Shown here: one piece after another, positions 1 to 10,750 of the stretch
How the letters are laid out: every line of letters begins with the position of its first letter
How positions within the stretch are numbered: the stretch's first letter is position 1
Origin: Futiania mangrovi
GTDB lineage: Bacteria; Pseudomonadota; Alphaproteobacteria; Futianiales; Futianiaceae
Assembly (NCBI RefSeq): GCF_024158125.1
Contig: NZ_JAMZFT010000002.1
Coordinates: 620,001 to 684,000 of the forward strand
Reading direction: 5' to 3'
DNA length: 64,000 bases
Translations under genes and position numbers: made by a program
The notes under the pieces: model-generated
Told to the model about the DNA's origin: nothing
The model's input: only the letters and a program-made list of their open reading frames with translations
Database searches by the model: none

Positions 1-283
1 GGCTTCCATCGTCGATCGCGGCGTCGATCTTCGGCAGGTCCTGCCAGACGATGCGGCCCGCGCCGAGGTTCATGTGCCCGACCTCGGAATTGCCCATTTG
101 GCCCTGCGGCAGGCCGACGTGGCGTCCGTCGGTGTCGACATGCGCGTTGGGACAGCTTGCCATCAGCCGGTCGAAGACGGGCGTGTCCGCGGCGGCGATG
201 GCGTTGTTCTCCGTCTCCGTGCGCAGACCCCACCCGTCGAGGATGCACAGGACGGCGGGGCGGGGGCGTCGGGTCTCGCTCAT
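1..283 (-). CDS. gpmI: 2,3-bisphosphoglycerate-independent phosphoglycerate mutase, N-terminal part
   Basis: Interconverts 3- and 2-phosphoglycerate in cytosolic glycolysis and gluconeogenesis. Only the first 94 residues lie in the window; the rest runs off the left edge. The N-terminus contains the metal-binding DGWG motif (D16) and the GNSEVGH motif (residues 64-70) whose serine (S66) forms the phosphoenzyme, which is diagnostic of the cofactor-independent enzyme. The ATG at 283 gives the expected short N-terminus. It follows rlmH on the same strand after about 105 bases, as in many alphaproteobacteria. Confidence 0.93.
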   Translation of the reverse strand, partial: MSETRRPRPAVLCILDGWGLRTETENNAIAAADTPVFDRLMASCPNAHVDTDGRHVGLPQGQMGNSEVGHMNLGAGRIVWQDLPKIDAAIDDGS

Positions 284-389
284 GGTCGGATCGTTCGCTT
301 CAGGGTCAAAACTTGACGGCAACATAGGCGCGCGCCCGGACCAAGTCCACCGGGCGCGCAGAAGGCCACGATGGTAGGCTCACGCGGCG

Positions 390-857
390 CTAGCCGCCAC
401 GATGATACGGATGTCCTGAAAGAATCGTGATCGCGCGGTAGATCTGCTCCAGCGCCATGACCCGCACCATCATGTGCGGCCATGTCATCTTGCCGAAGGC
501 AAGCGTGCGGTCGGCCCTGTCGCGAACGGTGCGATCGAAGCCGTCCGCCCCGCCGATCATCAGCACGCAATCGCGCCGCCCCGCGTCGCGCCAGTCGGCA
601 AGCAAGGCGGAGAACGCCTCGCTCGACATCTCGGTCCCGCGTTCGTCGAGGGCGATCAGGGCCGTGTCAGGGGGCAGGGAGGCAAGGAGCGCCTGTGCCT
701 CGCCCTCGGCCCCGCCCTTCGCGTCGATCTCCTGCACGCTCACAGGGAAGAGGCCCACGGCACGCCCTGCGGCGTCCGCGCGGGCGCGGTAGTCGTCCAC
801 AAGCTCCCGCTCGGGGCCGCGGCGCAGTCGGCCGACGGCCGTGACGGTCAGGCGCAT
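390..857 (-). CDS. rlmH: 23S rRNA (pseudouridine1915-N3)-methyltransferase RlmH
   Basis: SPOUT-class methyltransferase that methylates pseudouridine 1915 in helix 69 of 23S rRNA on assembled 70S ribosomes. The 155 residues match the family length. The knotted SAM-binding half contains LDERG, the glycine-rich IGGADGF stretch and the C-terminal LEQIYRA...YHR signature, with the final YHR typical of RlmH. It lies 16 bases downstream of rsfS, and the two are probably co-transcribed ribosome-related genes. Confidence 0.93.
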   Translation of the reverse strand: MRLTVTAVGRLRRGPERELVDDYRARADAAGRAVGLFPVSVQEIDAKGGAEGEAQALLASLPPDTALIALDERGTEMSSEAFSALLADWRDAGRRDCVLMIGGADGFDRTVRDRADRTLAFGKMTWPHMMVRVMALEQIYRAITILSGHPYHRGG

Positions 858-873
858 GGATGCACGGCGCCCG

Positions 874-1275
874 TCAGTCGCGCGCCGGTTCCCCGGGCAC
901 GGACCACATCCGCTCGAGGTCGTAGAAGGCGCGCACCTCGGGCCGGAAGATGTGGACGATGACGTCGCCGGCGTCGATCAGCGCCCAGTCGCCCTGGCTC
1001 AGCCCCTCGGTCCGGAGGCTGCCGCCGCGGCCCGCCTCCTTCAGGCGGCGCACCAGCTTGTCGGCCATGGACGAGACCTGACGGTTCGAGCGGCCGGACG
1101 CCACCACCATGTGGTCGGCAAGCGTCGTCTTGCCGCGGAGGTCGATGGAGACCACGTCTTCCGCCTTGTCGTCGTCGAGCGATGTCAGGATCAGGTCGAG
1201 CAGGTCGCGGGACGCCGCGTCGCCGTCGCGCGGGGCTGCCAGGTTCACGGGCGCGGTGCCCGTCTGCGTGGCCAT
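874..1275 (-). CDS. rsfS: ribosomal silencing factor RsfS
   Basis: Binds uL14 on the large subunit and blocks subunit joining, lowering translation in starvation. The predicted 133-residue protein has the RsfS core: the DVVSIDLRGKTTLADHMVVASG region, the GDWALIDAGDVIVHIF segment and the RAFYDLERMW tail. I chose the ATG at 1275, which gives a family-like length. An in-frame GTG at 1320 would add 15 residues; neither start has a convincing Shine-Dalgarno sequence, so the N-terminus is uncertain. The 164 or more bases up to nadD contain no other gene I can support. Confidence 0.9.
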   Translation of the reverse strand: MATQTGTAPVNLAAPRDGDAASRDLLDLILTSLDDDKAEDVVSIDLRGKTTLADHMVVASGRSNRQVSSMADKLVRRLKEAGRGGSLRTEGLSQGDWALIDAGDVIVHIFRPEVRAFYDLERMWSVPGEPARD

Positions 1276-1484
1276 GCGGCCGGTCTCAATGGTCAGGGTC
1301 GGGTTCCTTTCTTGCCACACTGTGCGGGGCGAGACCGGGATGGACCCTGGCGGAGCTGCGGATATGGCCGCGAATACTGTTCAGACAGTGGACCGTCACT
1401 CCCGATCGTGCCTCGTTACGCACCTTGTCAGCTGCCCGTGTCGGCAGCGTGACAGCCAAAGTGTAGGGATTCGGATGGCCGCCT

Positions 1485-2060
1485 TCAAGCGAGCCCGCGT
1501 GCGCGCGCCGCACGAATCTCTGTCGAGGAGGCCGGGTGAAGCCGTCCGTGCAGCAGGCACCAGGCCGGCGCCGACCGGTCGGGGAGCGTGCGGGCGGCGC
1601 CTTCCGGCACGCGGGCGTGCGCCAGCCGGATCGCGAATTTCGCCCCCAGCGCCCGATGCAGATAGCCGGGGCGCGCCACCACCGCGACCGGCATGGTGCG
1701 CGCGATGCGCATCCAGCGGTCCCAGCGGTGGAAGCCGATGAGGTTGTCGCCGCCCATGATCCAGACGAAGCGAACGCCCGGGTGCCGCGCCGTCAGGGAC
1801 GCCAGCGTGTCGGCGGTGTAGCGCGTGCCGATGTGCGTCTCGTAGTCGCTGACGAGGATACGCGGGTGCCGGGCCATCGCAGACGCCGAGGCGAAGCGGT
1901 CGGTGAAGGGCGCCATGCCGCGCGCGCTTTTCAGCGGGTTCTGCGGCGAGACCATCCAGACGACGCGGTCGAGGCCCAGACGCCGCAGGGCGACGAGGCT
2001 TGCGTGCAGGTGGCCCTCGTGCGCCGGGTTGAAGGAGCCACCCATCACGCCCACGCGCAT
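1485..2060 (-). CDS. nadD: nicotinate-nucleotide adenylyltransferase
   Basis: Transfers AMP from ATP to nicotinic acid mononucleotide in NAD biosynthesis. The 191-residue protein begins with the nucleotidyltransferase signature GGSFNPAHEGH (residues 7-17), continues with WIMGGDN near the middle and ends with the SSTEIR motif that contacts the phosphates. The ATG at 2060 is the simplest start; an in-frame TTG at 2117, just inside the 3' end of proA, would add 19 residues, as some alphaproteobacterial NadD proteins have. A perfect palindrome (GCCCGTACGGGC, 2065-2076) sits immediately upstream of the ATG. Confidence 0.92.
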   Translation of the reverse strand: MRVGVMGGSFNPAHEGHLHASLVALRRLGLDRVVWMVSPQNPLKSARGMAPFTDRFASASAMARHPRILVSDYETHIGTRYTADTLASLTARHPGVRFVWIMGGDNLIGFHRWDRWMRIARTMPVAVVARPGYLHRALGAKFAIRLAHARVPEGAARTLPDRSAPAWCLLHGRLHPASSTEIRAARARGLA

Positions 2061-2122
2061 TCCCGCCCGTACGGGCAGGCGGGGCGCGACGGCGGCGGGG
2101 GCGGGCCGTACGGGCAAGACGC

Positions 2123-3421
2123 TCAGGGCCGGGTCTGCCCGGTGCCCCGGACGACGTACTTGAAGCTCGTCAGCTGCTCGACGCCGACGGGTCCGCGCGC
2201 ATGCAGCTTGCCGGTCGCGATGCCGATCTCCGCGCCCATGCCGAACTCGCCCCCGTCGGCGAACTGGGTGGAGGCATTCCACAGGAGGATCGCGGAATCG
2301 ATCTCGTTCAGGAAGGCCTCCGCGGTTTGCGGATCGTTCGTGACGATCGCCTCGGTGTGGTGGCTGCCGTAGGTCTCGATATGGGCGATGGCGCCCTCGA
2401 CCCCGTCCACGATCTTCGCGGAGATGATCTTGTCGAGGTATTCGGTCGACCAGTCCTCCTCGCTCGCAGGCACGACGCGGGGGTCGGCGGTCTGCACGGC
2501 GGCGTCGCCGCGCACCTCGCAGCCCGCCTCCAGCAGGTCCTCGACGATGGGCCCGAGGTGGGTGCGCGCGCACGCCTTGTCGATCAGCAGCGTTTCCGCC
2601 GCGCCGCAGATGCCGGTGCGGCGCATCTTGGCGTTGAGGACAATCTGGCGGGCCATGTCGAGATCCGCGTCGCCGTCGACATAGACGTGGCAGATGCCTT
2701 CGAGGTGGGCGAAGACCGGCACGCGCGCCTCCGCCTGCACGCGGGCGACCAGGCTCTTGCCGCCGCGCGGGACGATCACGTCGATGGTGTCCGCCATCTC
2801 CGCCAGCATGTAGCCCACGGCAGCGCGGTCGGTGGTGGGGACGACCTGGATCGCGGCCTCGGGCAGGCCCGCGGCCTTCAGCCCCGTCACGAGGCAGGCA
2901 TGGATCGCGCGCGAGGAATGCCAGGAATCCGAGCCGCCGCGCAGAATCACCGCGTTGCCCGCCTTGAGGCATAGCGCGCCGGCATCCGCCGTCACGTTCG
3001 GCCGGCTCTCGTAAATGACGCCGATCACGCCGAGCGGTGTCGCCACGCGCGCGATGTCGAGCCCGTTGGGCCGCGTCCATTCGGCGAGCGTGCGGCCTAC
3101 GGGATCGGGCAGGGCGGCAATCTCCTCGATCCCGCGCGCCATCGCCTCGACCCGGTCGGGGGTGAGCGTCAGCCGGTCGATCAGGGCGGGGGAGAGGCCC
3201 CGTTCGTGCGCGGCGTCGAGGTCGTCGCGGTTCGCCTCGACCAGCATGGCGGAGGCATTGCGGATCGCGTCCGCCATCGCCTGCAGCGCGGCGTTCTTGT
3301 CGTCGGTCGAGGCGGTCGCCAGCACGCGGGCCGCGGCGCGCGCATCCGCGCCCAGCGGGGCCATCACGCCCGCGATGTCGAGGCTGTCGTCGTCGGCGGT
3401 GTCCACCAGTCTCACGCCCAT
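2123..3421 (-). CDS. proA: gamma-glutamyl phosphate reductase
   Basis: Second enzyme of proline synthesis: NADPH-dependent reduction of gamma-glutamyl phosphate to glutamate semialdehyde. The 432-residue protein is full length, with the ESRPNVT segment near residue 140, the RGGSDS phosphate loop and the catalytic cysteine in [11 protein letters not shown] (C272). The start is the ATG at 3421, 19 bases after the proB stop. The order obgE-proB-proA-nadD on one strand, with overlaps or tiny gaps, implies a single transcript. Confidence 0.96.
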   Translation of the reverse strand: MGVRLVDTADDDSLDIAGVMAPLGADARAAARVLATASTDDKNAALQAMADAIRNASAMLVEANRDDLDAAHERGLSPALIDRLTLTPDRVEAMARGIEEIAALPDPVGRTLAEWTRPNGLDIARVATPLGVIGVIYESRPNVTADAGALCLKAGNAVILRGGSDSWHSSRAIHACLVTGLKAAGLPEAAIQVVPTTDRAAVGYMLAEMADTIDVIVPRGGKSLVARVQAEARVPVFAHLEGICHVYVDGDADLDMARQIVLNAKMRRTGICGAAETLLIDKACARTHLGPIVEDLLEAGCEVRGDAAVQTADPRVVPASEEDWSTEYLDKIISAKIVDGVEGAIAHIETYGSHHTEAIVTNDPQTAEAFLNEIDSAILLWNASTQFADGGEFGMGAEIGIATGKLHARGPVGVEQLTSFKYVVRGTGQTRP

Positions 3422-3440
3422 GGCGTCTCTCCCTCTCGTC

Positions 3441-5647
<2,207 letters not shown>

Positions 5648-5663
5648 TCAGTGGTGCGCGACG

Positions 5664-5690
5664 AAAAAGGGGGATGGTGACCCATCCCCC
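5664..5690 (-). terminator. Rho-independent terminator after rpmA
   Basis: Read on the minus strand, a perfect 9-bp stem (arms at 5682-5690 and 5669-5677) closes a four-base loop and is followed at once by five T residues (5668-5664). It lies between the rpmA stop and the obgE start, so most transcripts from the rplU promoter should end here and obgE should have its own promoter or rely on read-through. Confidence 0.85.
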
Positions 5691-5720
5691 TCGCATCGTT
5701 CTATGTCGTGGACGCCCGCC

Positions 5721-5978
5721 TCAGGCGAGCGGCTCCACCGACACGAAGGTCCGGTCGGAGCGGCCGACGTGGAACTTCACCCGGCCTTCGCTCACCGCGA
5801 AGATCGTGTGATCCTTGCCGATGCCGACATTCTCGCCCGGGTGGAACTTCGTGCCGCGCTGGCGCACGATGATGTTGCCGGGGATCACATGCTCGCCGCC
5901 GAACTTCTTGACGCCGAGGCGGCGGCCAGCGGAGTCGCGGCCGTTGCGGGACGAACCGCCTGCTTTCTTGTGTGCCAT
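5721..5978 (-). CDS. rpmA: 50S ribosomal protein L27
   Basis: Large-subunit protein whose N-terminal tail reaches the peptidyl transferase centre. The 85-residue sequence starts directly with [16 protein letters not shown], without the cleavable extension seen in Firmicutes, and has the conserved GKDHTIFA segment. It lies 13 bases downstream of rplU in the standard L21-L27 operon and is followed by a strong terminator. Confidence 0.98.
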   Translation of the reverse strand: MAHKKAGGSSRNGRDSAGRRLGVKKFGGEHVIPGNIIVRQRGTKFHPGENVGIGKDHTIFAVSEGRVKFHVGRSDRTFVSVEPLA

Positions 5979-5991
5979 ATCCGGTTACCCC

Positions 5992-6612
5992 TTACTTCGT
6001 TTCGCCGGCGGCCAGCGCCTTGGCCTGGGAAACCCAGTCCTCGCGCTCGATCCGGCCCTTGAAGTTCAGAACCTCGTCCACGCGGGCGATGTCGTCGGCC
6101 GTGAAGGCCGCGACCTGCGCATATTGCGTGATGCCGAGGGCGTTCAGCTTCTTCTCCAGCACCGGGCCGACGCCGGAGATCTTCTTCAGATCGTCGGCAG
6201 CGCCCTCGGGGGCGGTGAAGAGCGGCGCCGTCTCCGCAGCCTCGGCCTTGGGTTCGGCCTTCGGCTTCTCCGCCTTTGCCTTCGCCGCGGGCTTCGCGCC
6301 GCCGGTCAGGATGTCGGTGATGCGCAGGATCGAGATGTCCTGGCGGTGGCCGTTCTTGCGGCGGGAGTTCTTGCGGCGGCGCTTCTTGAACACCACCAGC
6401 TTCGGCCCGCGCGCCTCGGCCACGACTTCCGCGGCGACGGACGCGCCGTCCACGGTCGGCGCGCCGACGGTAACGGTCTCGCCGTCGCCGAGCATGAGCA
6501 CTTCGTCGAGCGTCAGCGTGGACCCGGCTTCGCCCGGAAGCCGCTCCACCCGGATGACGTCGTTCTTGGCGACCTTGTACTGCTTGCCGCCCGTTCGGAT
6601 GACCGCGAACAT
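5992..6612 (-). CDS. rplU: 50S ribosomal protein L21 with C-terminal helix-hairpin-helix-like extension
   Basis: The first 103 or so residues are a normal L21 ([14 protein letters not shown] at the start, the [19 protein letters not shown]-binding stretch). A charged Ala/Lys/Glu/Pro linker and a segment with [22 protein letters not shown] extend the protein to 206 residues. That segment resembles helix-hairpin-helix modules found at the end of L21 in several alphaproteobacteria. L21 binds 23S rRNA in the large subunit; the role of the extension is not established. First gene of the rplU-rpmA transcript. Confidence 0.96.
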   Translation of the reverse strand: MFAVIRTGGKQYKVAKNDVIRVERLPGEAGSTLTLDEVLMLGDGETVTVGAPTVDGASVAAEVVAEARGPKLVVFKKRRRKNSRRKNGHRQDISILRITDILTGGAKPAAKAKAEKPKAEPKAEAAETAPLFTAPEGAADDLKKISGVGPVLEKKLNALGITQYAQVAAFTADDIARVDEVLNFKGRIEREDWVSQAKALAAGETK

Positions 6613-6680
6613 GGGATCACTCGCGCTTTATGAATAAAACCCTGGGCCGGGGCGACCTCATGCCTCCCGGCGAAGGTGGC

Positions 6681-6709
6681 GAGATACACGCGCGGCCCCA
6701 CCCTGTCAA
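6681..6709 (-). promoter_or_regulatory. sigma70-type promoter for rplU-rpmA
   Basis: On the minus strand TTGACA (6709-6704) and TATCTC (6686-6681) are separated by exactly 17 bases, close to the housekeeping consensus. Initiation would fall near 6674, leaving a leader of about 60 bases before the rplU ATG at 6612. Confidence 0.7.
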
Positions 6710-6844
6710 GCAAGCCGGGCAGGCAAAATGCCCCGGCGGGCGCGAATCCGCGACTGCGGGGGCTTCGGAGGCGGGCCGGAGGGCGGTGCGGAGTACCCCT
6801 TGCCGGGCGTTCAACCAAAAGCGGCAGAGAGGTGGAAATCGCCT

Positions 6845-6873
6845 CTTGGCGCGGGCAAAGGCTTGGGCTAGGG
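6845..6873 (+). promoter_or_regulatory. candidate promoter for tRNA-Ser
   Basis: TTGGCG (6845-6850) and TAGGGT (6868-6873) are 17 bases apart and lie about 40 bases before the tRNA 5' end, a fitting distance for a processed precursor. The -35 is good and the -10 is weak. The 303 bases from 6613 to 6915 otherwise hold only the divergent rplU promoter and leader. Confidence 0.45.
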
Positions 6874-6915
6874 TGCGCGCCGCTTTCCGGGGTCCCCGTC
6901 CCCGGTCACGGCTGC

Positions 6916-7005
<90 letters not shown>

Positions 7006-7093
7006 TTCGTTTCCAGAGATAGTTCCCCCGGACACGGGGCAGGATCGCCAGGACAAGGCCGCCAGACGCGGGCGGCCGGGCCCGCGGCGGGCG

Positions 7094-9955
7094 TCAGGCG
7101 TTCGCGCGGGCCTGGTTGAGGCGGAAGAGGCGGGCGAGGATTTCCTCGTCGTCGAGTTTTCCCGCCCGCCAGTCCTCGCCCCAGCCATAGGCATCGGCCA
7201 CGGCGGCGTCGAGGGCGGCGTGGGCGTGGTCGAGCCACGCGGGCCGCGCGTTGTAGAGAGCGGTCAGCGTGCGGGTCTTGAGGGTCTTGGCGGCGGCTTC
7301 GTCCCGCGGCAGCAGGCGGTCGGGATAGCCCGCCACAACCTCCGGCACGGCGACGACGAGGTCGGGCGGGTTGAGCCACGCCTCGCGCCGGTCGTTCAGG
7401 GTGCGGGCGGCGTCGGCAATGGCGATGGCGCGCGGATCGGCGGCGTAGGCGTCGGCGGGCGTGTCCGGGGTCAGGCCGTCGGGGAAGGGGAAGGTCTCGA
7501 AACTGACGGTCGGCGTGTATTGGGGGTCGTTTCCGACGCCATGCCACCCGCCCGTCGCAAGTGACCAAACCTCGTGAAAACGCGAATGGAGTATCCCGAA
7601 TGTTGTGTCGTCCTCTCGGGCAACGACCACAACTCTGCTGTCAGGCACCACTAAAGAAGGTGCCCAGACGAAAAGGCGGTGCTTTGCGACGCGGGGCGTG
7701 AAGATGGCCCTGCTCAGGCCATCGAGGGCCGCCTTGAGTCCGGGCACGGTCTCGCCATGCTGCCACCAGTATATTCTGCGTCGCTCGCGTCTATTCTGGT
7801 CGCGAAACGGCTTTACGTGTGTGAGCACATATTCGAATGGCGCTTCGAACAAGCTCGCGTCTTCAAGAGGCATCGTGCCGAAATCAATAATCCAACGCTG
7901 AGAAGGTCTCCGGGTGACATCCATCCCATTGAGAAGGGGGCGCACCACGATGTGATTTGATAGCCCGTTTGGGTTCAGTGGTCTGGCCAGCCAATCACGC
8001 GCGAGGTCTACATCTACATCGAACGGGCCTACCTTGACCGGGCCTTGAAATGCAGTCCGCAGGTTCTGCGCAAGCTTTCGAGCTTTCGTCAGGTCCACGC
8101 CGCCCCCGCTCGCGCTCAGGTCCGAGTAGATTTCGGCGACCTCCGCGCCGTCGAGGCGGGCGGGGCCGCCCTTGCGGGCGTCGAAGCAGACGAGCGAGAC
8201 GCGGACGGCGGCGCCCTCGACCGTCCAGCCCTCGTCCGACCAGGCCTCGAAGATGCGGCCATGCTCGACGATGGGTTTCAGCACCTCCCGGCTGGCCCCG
8301 CCGCGGATCGAATTGGTGGAGACGAGACCGGCGCGGGCGAGGCGGCCTTCGCGCATCATCTCCCACGCCTTGGCGAACCAGTAGGTGACGAGATCGGCCC
8401 CGCCCGGCACCGCGCCCGCCCATGCGGCGCGCAGGGCGGCGGTATAGTCCTCCCCCAACTCCCCGATCATCTTCTTGTTGCCGAGGAAGGGCGGGTTGCC
8501 GACCACCACGTCGGCGTCGGGCCAATCGGCGCGCGTGCCGTCCGCGTTCAGCACGGCGTCACGGCAGGCGATGGTGTCGAGCGGGCGCAGGATCGGGTTG
8601 CGCGCGGCGTCGAAGCCGTTGCGGCGCATCCACTGAATCTCCCCGATCCAGACGGAGACGCGCGCAAGTTCGGCCGCATAGGGGTTCAGCTCGATCCCCA
8701 GCACGCACTCGGGCCCGGCCTGCGGAAACTCCCGGTGCAGGCCCAGCGCCTCGCACTCAAGGTTCACCCGATGCTCGACATCCTTCAGCGCGGTCAGGGC
8801 GAGGTTGAGGAAATTGCCCGACCCGCAGGCCGGATCGAGGATGCGGAACGCCTTGAGCCGGTCGAGAAAGGCAAGCTGGCGGGCGCGCGCCTCGTTCTGC
8901 GCCCTGGTGCGGGCGCTGGCATTCTTCGCAGCCGCCGCGCGGGCGAGGTGGCCTTCGATGGTGGCTTTCTCCTCCGCCCACTCCGCCAGAAGGGGCGCGA
9001 CCACCACGGGGGTGACGATCTGCATGATCTTGTCGCGGTCGGTGTAGTGCGCGCCAAGCTGGGACCGCTTGTCGGGGTCCAGCCCCCGCTCGAACAAGGT
9101 GCCGAGGATGGAGGGGTCGATCTCCGACCAGTCGAGGCGGGCGGCGGCGAGGAGGTCGTCCACGTCCGCCTTCTCCAGCGGCAGGGTGGCGTCATCGTCG
9201 AACAGGCCGCCGTTGAACCAGTCGATCCGCTCGAACCCCACATTGCCGCCCGTGCGCATGGCGGCGAAGAGAAGCCGCGCGTTCTCCGCGAAGTCGCCGG
9301 GCGCACTGGCGGAATGGATCAGCATCCGCTCGAACATCTTGTTGGGCAGAAGCCCCACATCCTCGGCGAACATGCAGAAGACGAGGCGGTTCACGAAATG
9401 GGCGACCGCGTGCCCCTCGTGCCCGCGGGCGCGCAGGCGGTGGGCGAGGCGGGCGAACCGCTCCGCCGCCTCCTCGGTCAGGACCTGGCGGGTCTTGGCG
9501 GGGCGCAGACGCTCCGGCTCGACGAACGCCCAGCGCAGAAGGTCGCGGCGCGCCCCGTCGAGCAGGTCGTCGAGCGCGATCTCGTAGACCTTCTGGACCG
9601 TGTTGGTCCAGTTGGTGTGGATGCGGAACCGCGCCATGTCCGAAACGATCAGGAGGGGCGGGTTCTCCAGCGCGATGGCGTATTGCTGCAGCTGGGCGAA
9701 GGCCTTGTCGAGGTCCTTCTTTTTCCCCTTGTACTCCCACGCGAAGCAGTTGCGCCGCCAGACGTCGGCCCAGCCCTCGCCCCCGGTGGTCTTGGTCGCC
9801 CCCTTCTCGAACGCGAACCATTCGCCCTTCGGGTCGGCGGCGACCGGGTCCGGCACGTCGAGAAGATGGCAAAGGTCCATGAAGTGCGCCTGGGAGGCCG
9901 CACGCTCCGTCAGGTCGACCGCACGCCACTTGGACACGAACTCCAACGGATTCAT
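7094..9955 (-). CDS. MmeI-like single-chain restriction-modification enzyme (type IIG/IIL)
   Basis: Probably one polypeptide that both methylates adenine and cleaves DNA. Near the N-terminus an Asp is followed ten residues later by EYK (D64, E74, K76 from the ATG at 9955), the same D-X9-EXK spacing as the MmeI nuclease site, so cleavage activity is plausible. The gamma-class N6-adenine methyltransferase follows with SAM motif DPACGSGNF (about residues 375-382) and catalytic NPPF (about residue 485). The C-terminal third should be the target-recognition region. At 953 residues it is close to MmeI size. A GTG at 9976 is an alternative start. No separate R, M or S genes are nearby. Confidence 0.85.
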   Translation of the reverse strand: MNPLEFVSKWRAVDLTERAASQAHFMDLCHLLDVPDPVAADPKGEWFAFEKGATKTTGGEGWADVWRRNCFAWEYKGKKKDLDKAFAQLQQYAIALENPPLLIVSDMARFRIHTNWTNTVQKVYEIALDDLLDGARRDLLRWAFVEPERLRPAKTRQVLTEEAAERFARLAHRLRARGHEGHAVAHFVNRLVFCMFAEDVGLLPNKMFERMLIHSASAPGDFAENARLLFAAMRTGGNVGFERIDWFNGGLFDDDATLPLEKADVDDLLAAARLDWSEIDPSILGTLFERGLDPDKRSQLGAHYTDRDKIMQIVTPVVVAPLLAEWAEEKATIEGHLARAAAAKNASARTRAQNEARARQLAFLDRLKAFRILDPACGSGNFLNLALTALKDVEHRVNLECEALGLHREFPQAGPECVLGIELNPYAAELARVSVWIGEIQWMRRNGFDAARNPILRPLDTIACRDAVLNADGTRADWPDADVVVGNPPFLGNKKMIGELGEDYTAALRAAWAGAVPGGADLVTYWFAKAWEMMREGRLARAGLVSTNSIRGGASREVLKPIVEHGRIFEAWSDEGWTVEGAAVRVSLVCFDARKGGPARLDGAEVAEIYSDLSASGGGVDLTKARKLAQNLRTAFQGPVKVGPFDVDVDLARDWLARPLNPNGLSNHIVVRPLLNGMDVTRRPSQRWIIDFGTMPLEDASLFEAPFEYVLTHVKPFRDQNRRERRRIYWWQHGETVPGLKAALDGLSRAIFTPRVAKHRLFVWAPSLVVPDSRVVVVAREDDTTFGILHSRFHEVWSLATGGWHGVGNDPQYTPTVSFETFPFPDGLTPDTPADAYAADPRAIAIADAARTLNDRREAWLNPPDLVVAVPEVVAGYPDRLLPRDEAAAKTLKTRTLTALYNARPAWLDHAHAALDAAVADAYGWGEDWRAGKLDDEEILARLFRLNQARANA

Positions 9956-10146
9956 CTTGCGCAACCGTCGCAACACTCGACGCAGGCGAATGTATAGCGA
10001 AGATCAGGCGCGGGGATAAGTTTTTGGCAGGCGCGCGCGGCGGGGCGGGCGGTGCGCGCGGGCCATGCTCCCATGCGGGCACACAGACGGGCACCCATGC
10101 AAGGGGCGGCGTTGCCGGGCGGGGAGGGCAGGTGCTAGGAGACGCC

Positions 10147-10737
10147 ATGCTCGAATTCGCGCTGGCGGTCGTCTTCCTGATCATCACGCCCGGGCCGGGG
10201 GTGCTCTCGGCGGCGGGGGTCGGCGCGGGCTTCGGCTACCGGGCGGGGTTCGCCTATCTCGCGGGCCTTTGGATGGGGAACAACCTGGTCACGGCCATCG
10301 TGATCTCCGGCGTGGCGGCGGCGGCGCTGGCGCTGCCGTGGCTCCGGGCGATCCTGCTGTGGGGGTCGGCGGCCTACCTGCTGTGGCTCGCGGCGAAGAT
10401 CGCGTTCGCGGGCGCGAAGATCGCCTTCATCCATTCCGAACGCGCGCCGGGGTTCTGGAACGGGCTGGCGCTGCAGCCGATCAACCCGAAGGCCTATGCG
10501 GTCAACACGGCGCTGTTCTCCGGCTTCGCGTTCATGCCCGACGCGCTGATGGCGGAGACGGCGATCAAGCTCGTCATCGTCAACGTCATCTGGCTGCCGA
10601 TCCATCTCGCCTGGCTGTGGGCGGGGGTGAGCCTGCGCCGCCTCAACCTCGCCGCCGGAACGCAACGCGCCATCAACATGGGCATGGCGGCGGCGATGCT
10701 GGCGGTCGTGGCGATCGCGGTGGCGGCGCAGCTCTAG
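10147..10737 (+). CDS. LysE/RhtB family exporter
   Basis: Inner-membrane protein of 196 residues with about six hydrophobic segments, of the LysE/RhtB superfamily that exports amino acids and related metabolites. The N-terminal first helix carries the characteristic TPGPG motif (residues 16-20), followed by GxxxG-rich helices and the QPINPKAY segment near the middle. The ATG at 10147 follows a weak AGGAG; longer in-frame extensions are low-complexity. Substrate cannot be inferred. It converges on dabA. Confidence 0.85.
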   Translation: MLEFALAVVFLIITPGPGVLSAAGVGAGFGYRAGFAYLAGLWMGNNLVTAIVISGVAAAALALPWLRAILLWGSAAYLLWLAAKIAFAGAKIAFIHSERAPGFWNGLALQPINPKAYAVNTALFSGFAFMPDALMAETAIKLVIVNVIWLPIHLAWLWAGVSLRRLNLAAGTQRAINMGMAAAMLAVVAIAVAAQL

Positions 10738-10750
10738 GGCGCGGGTCTGT

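Noticed and set aside
7006-10146. Integrative element at tRNA-Ser with att repeats
   Set aside because: I found no integrase and no repeat of the tRNA 3' end near the other side of the restriction-modification gene; only the adjacency remains.
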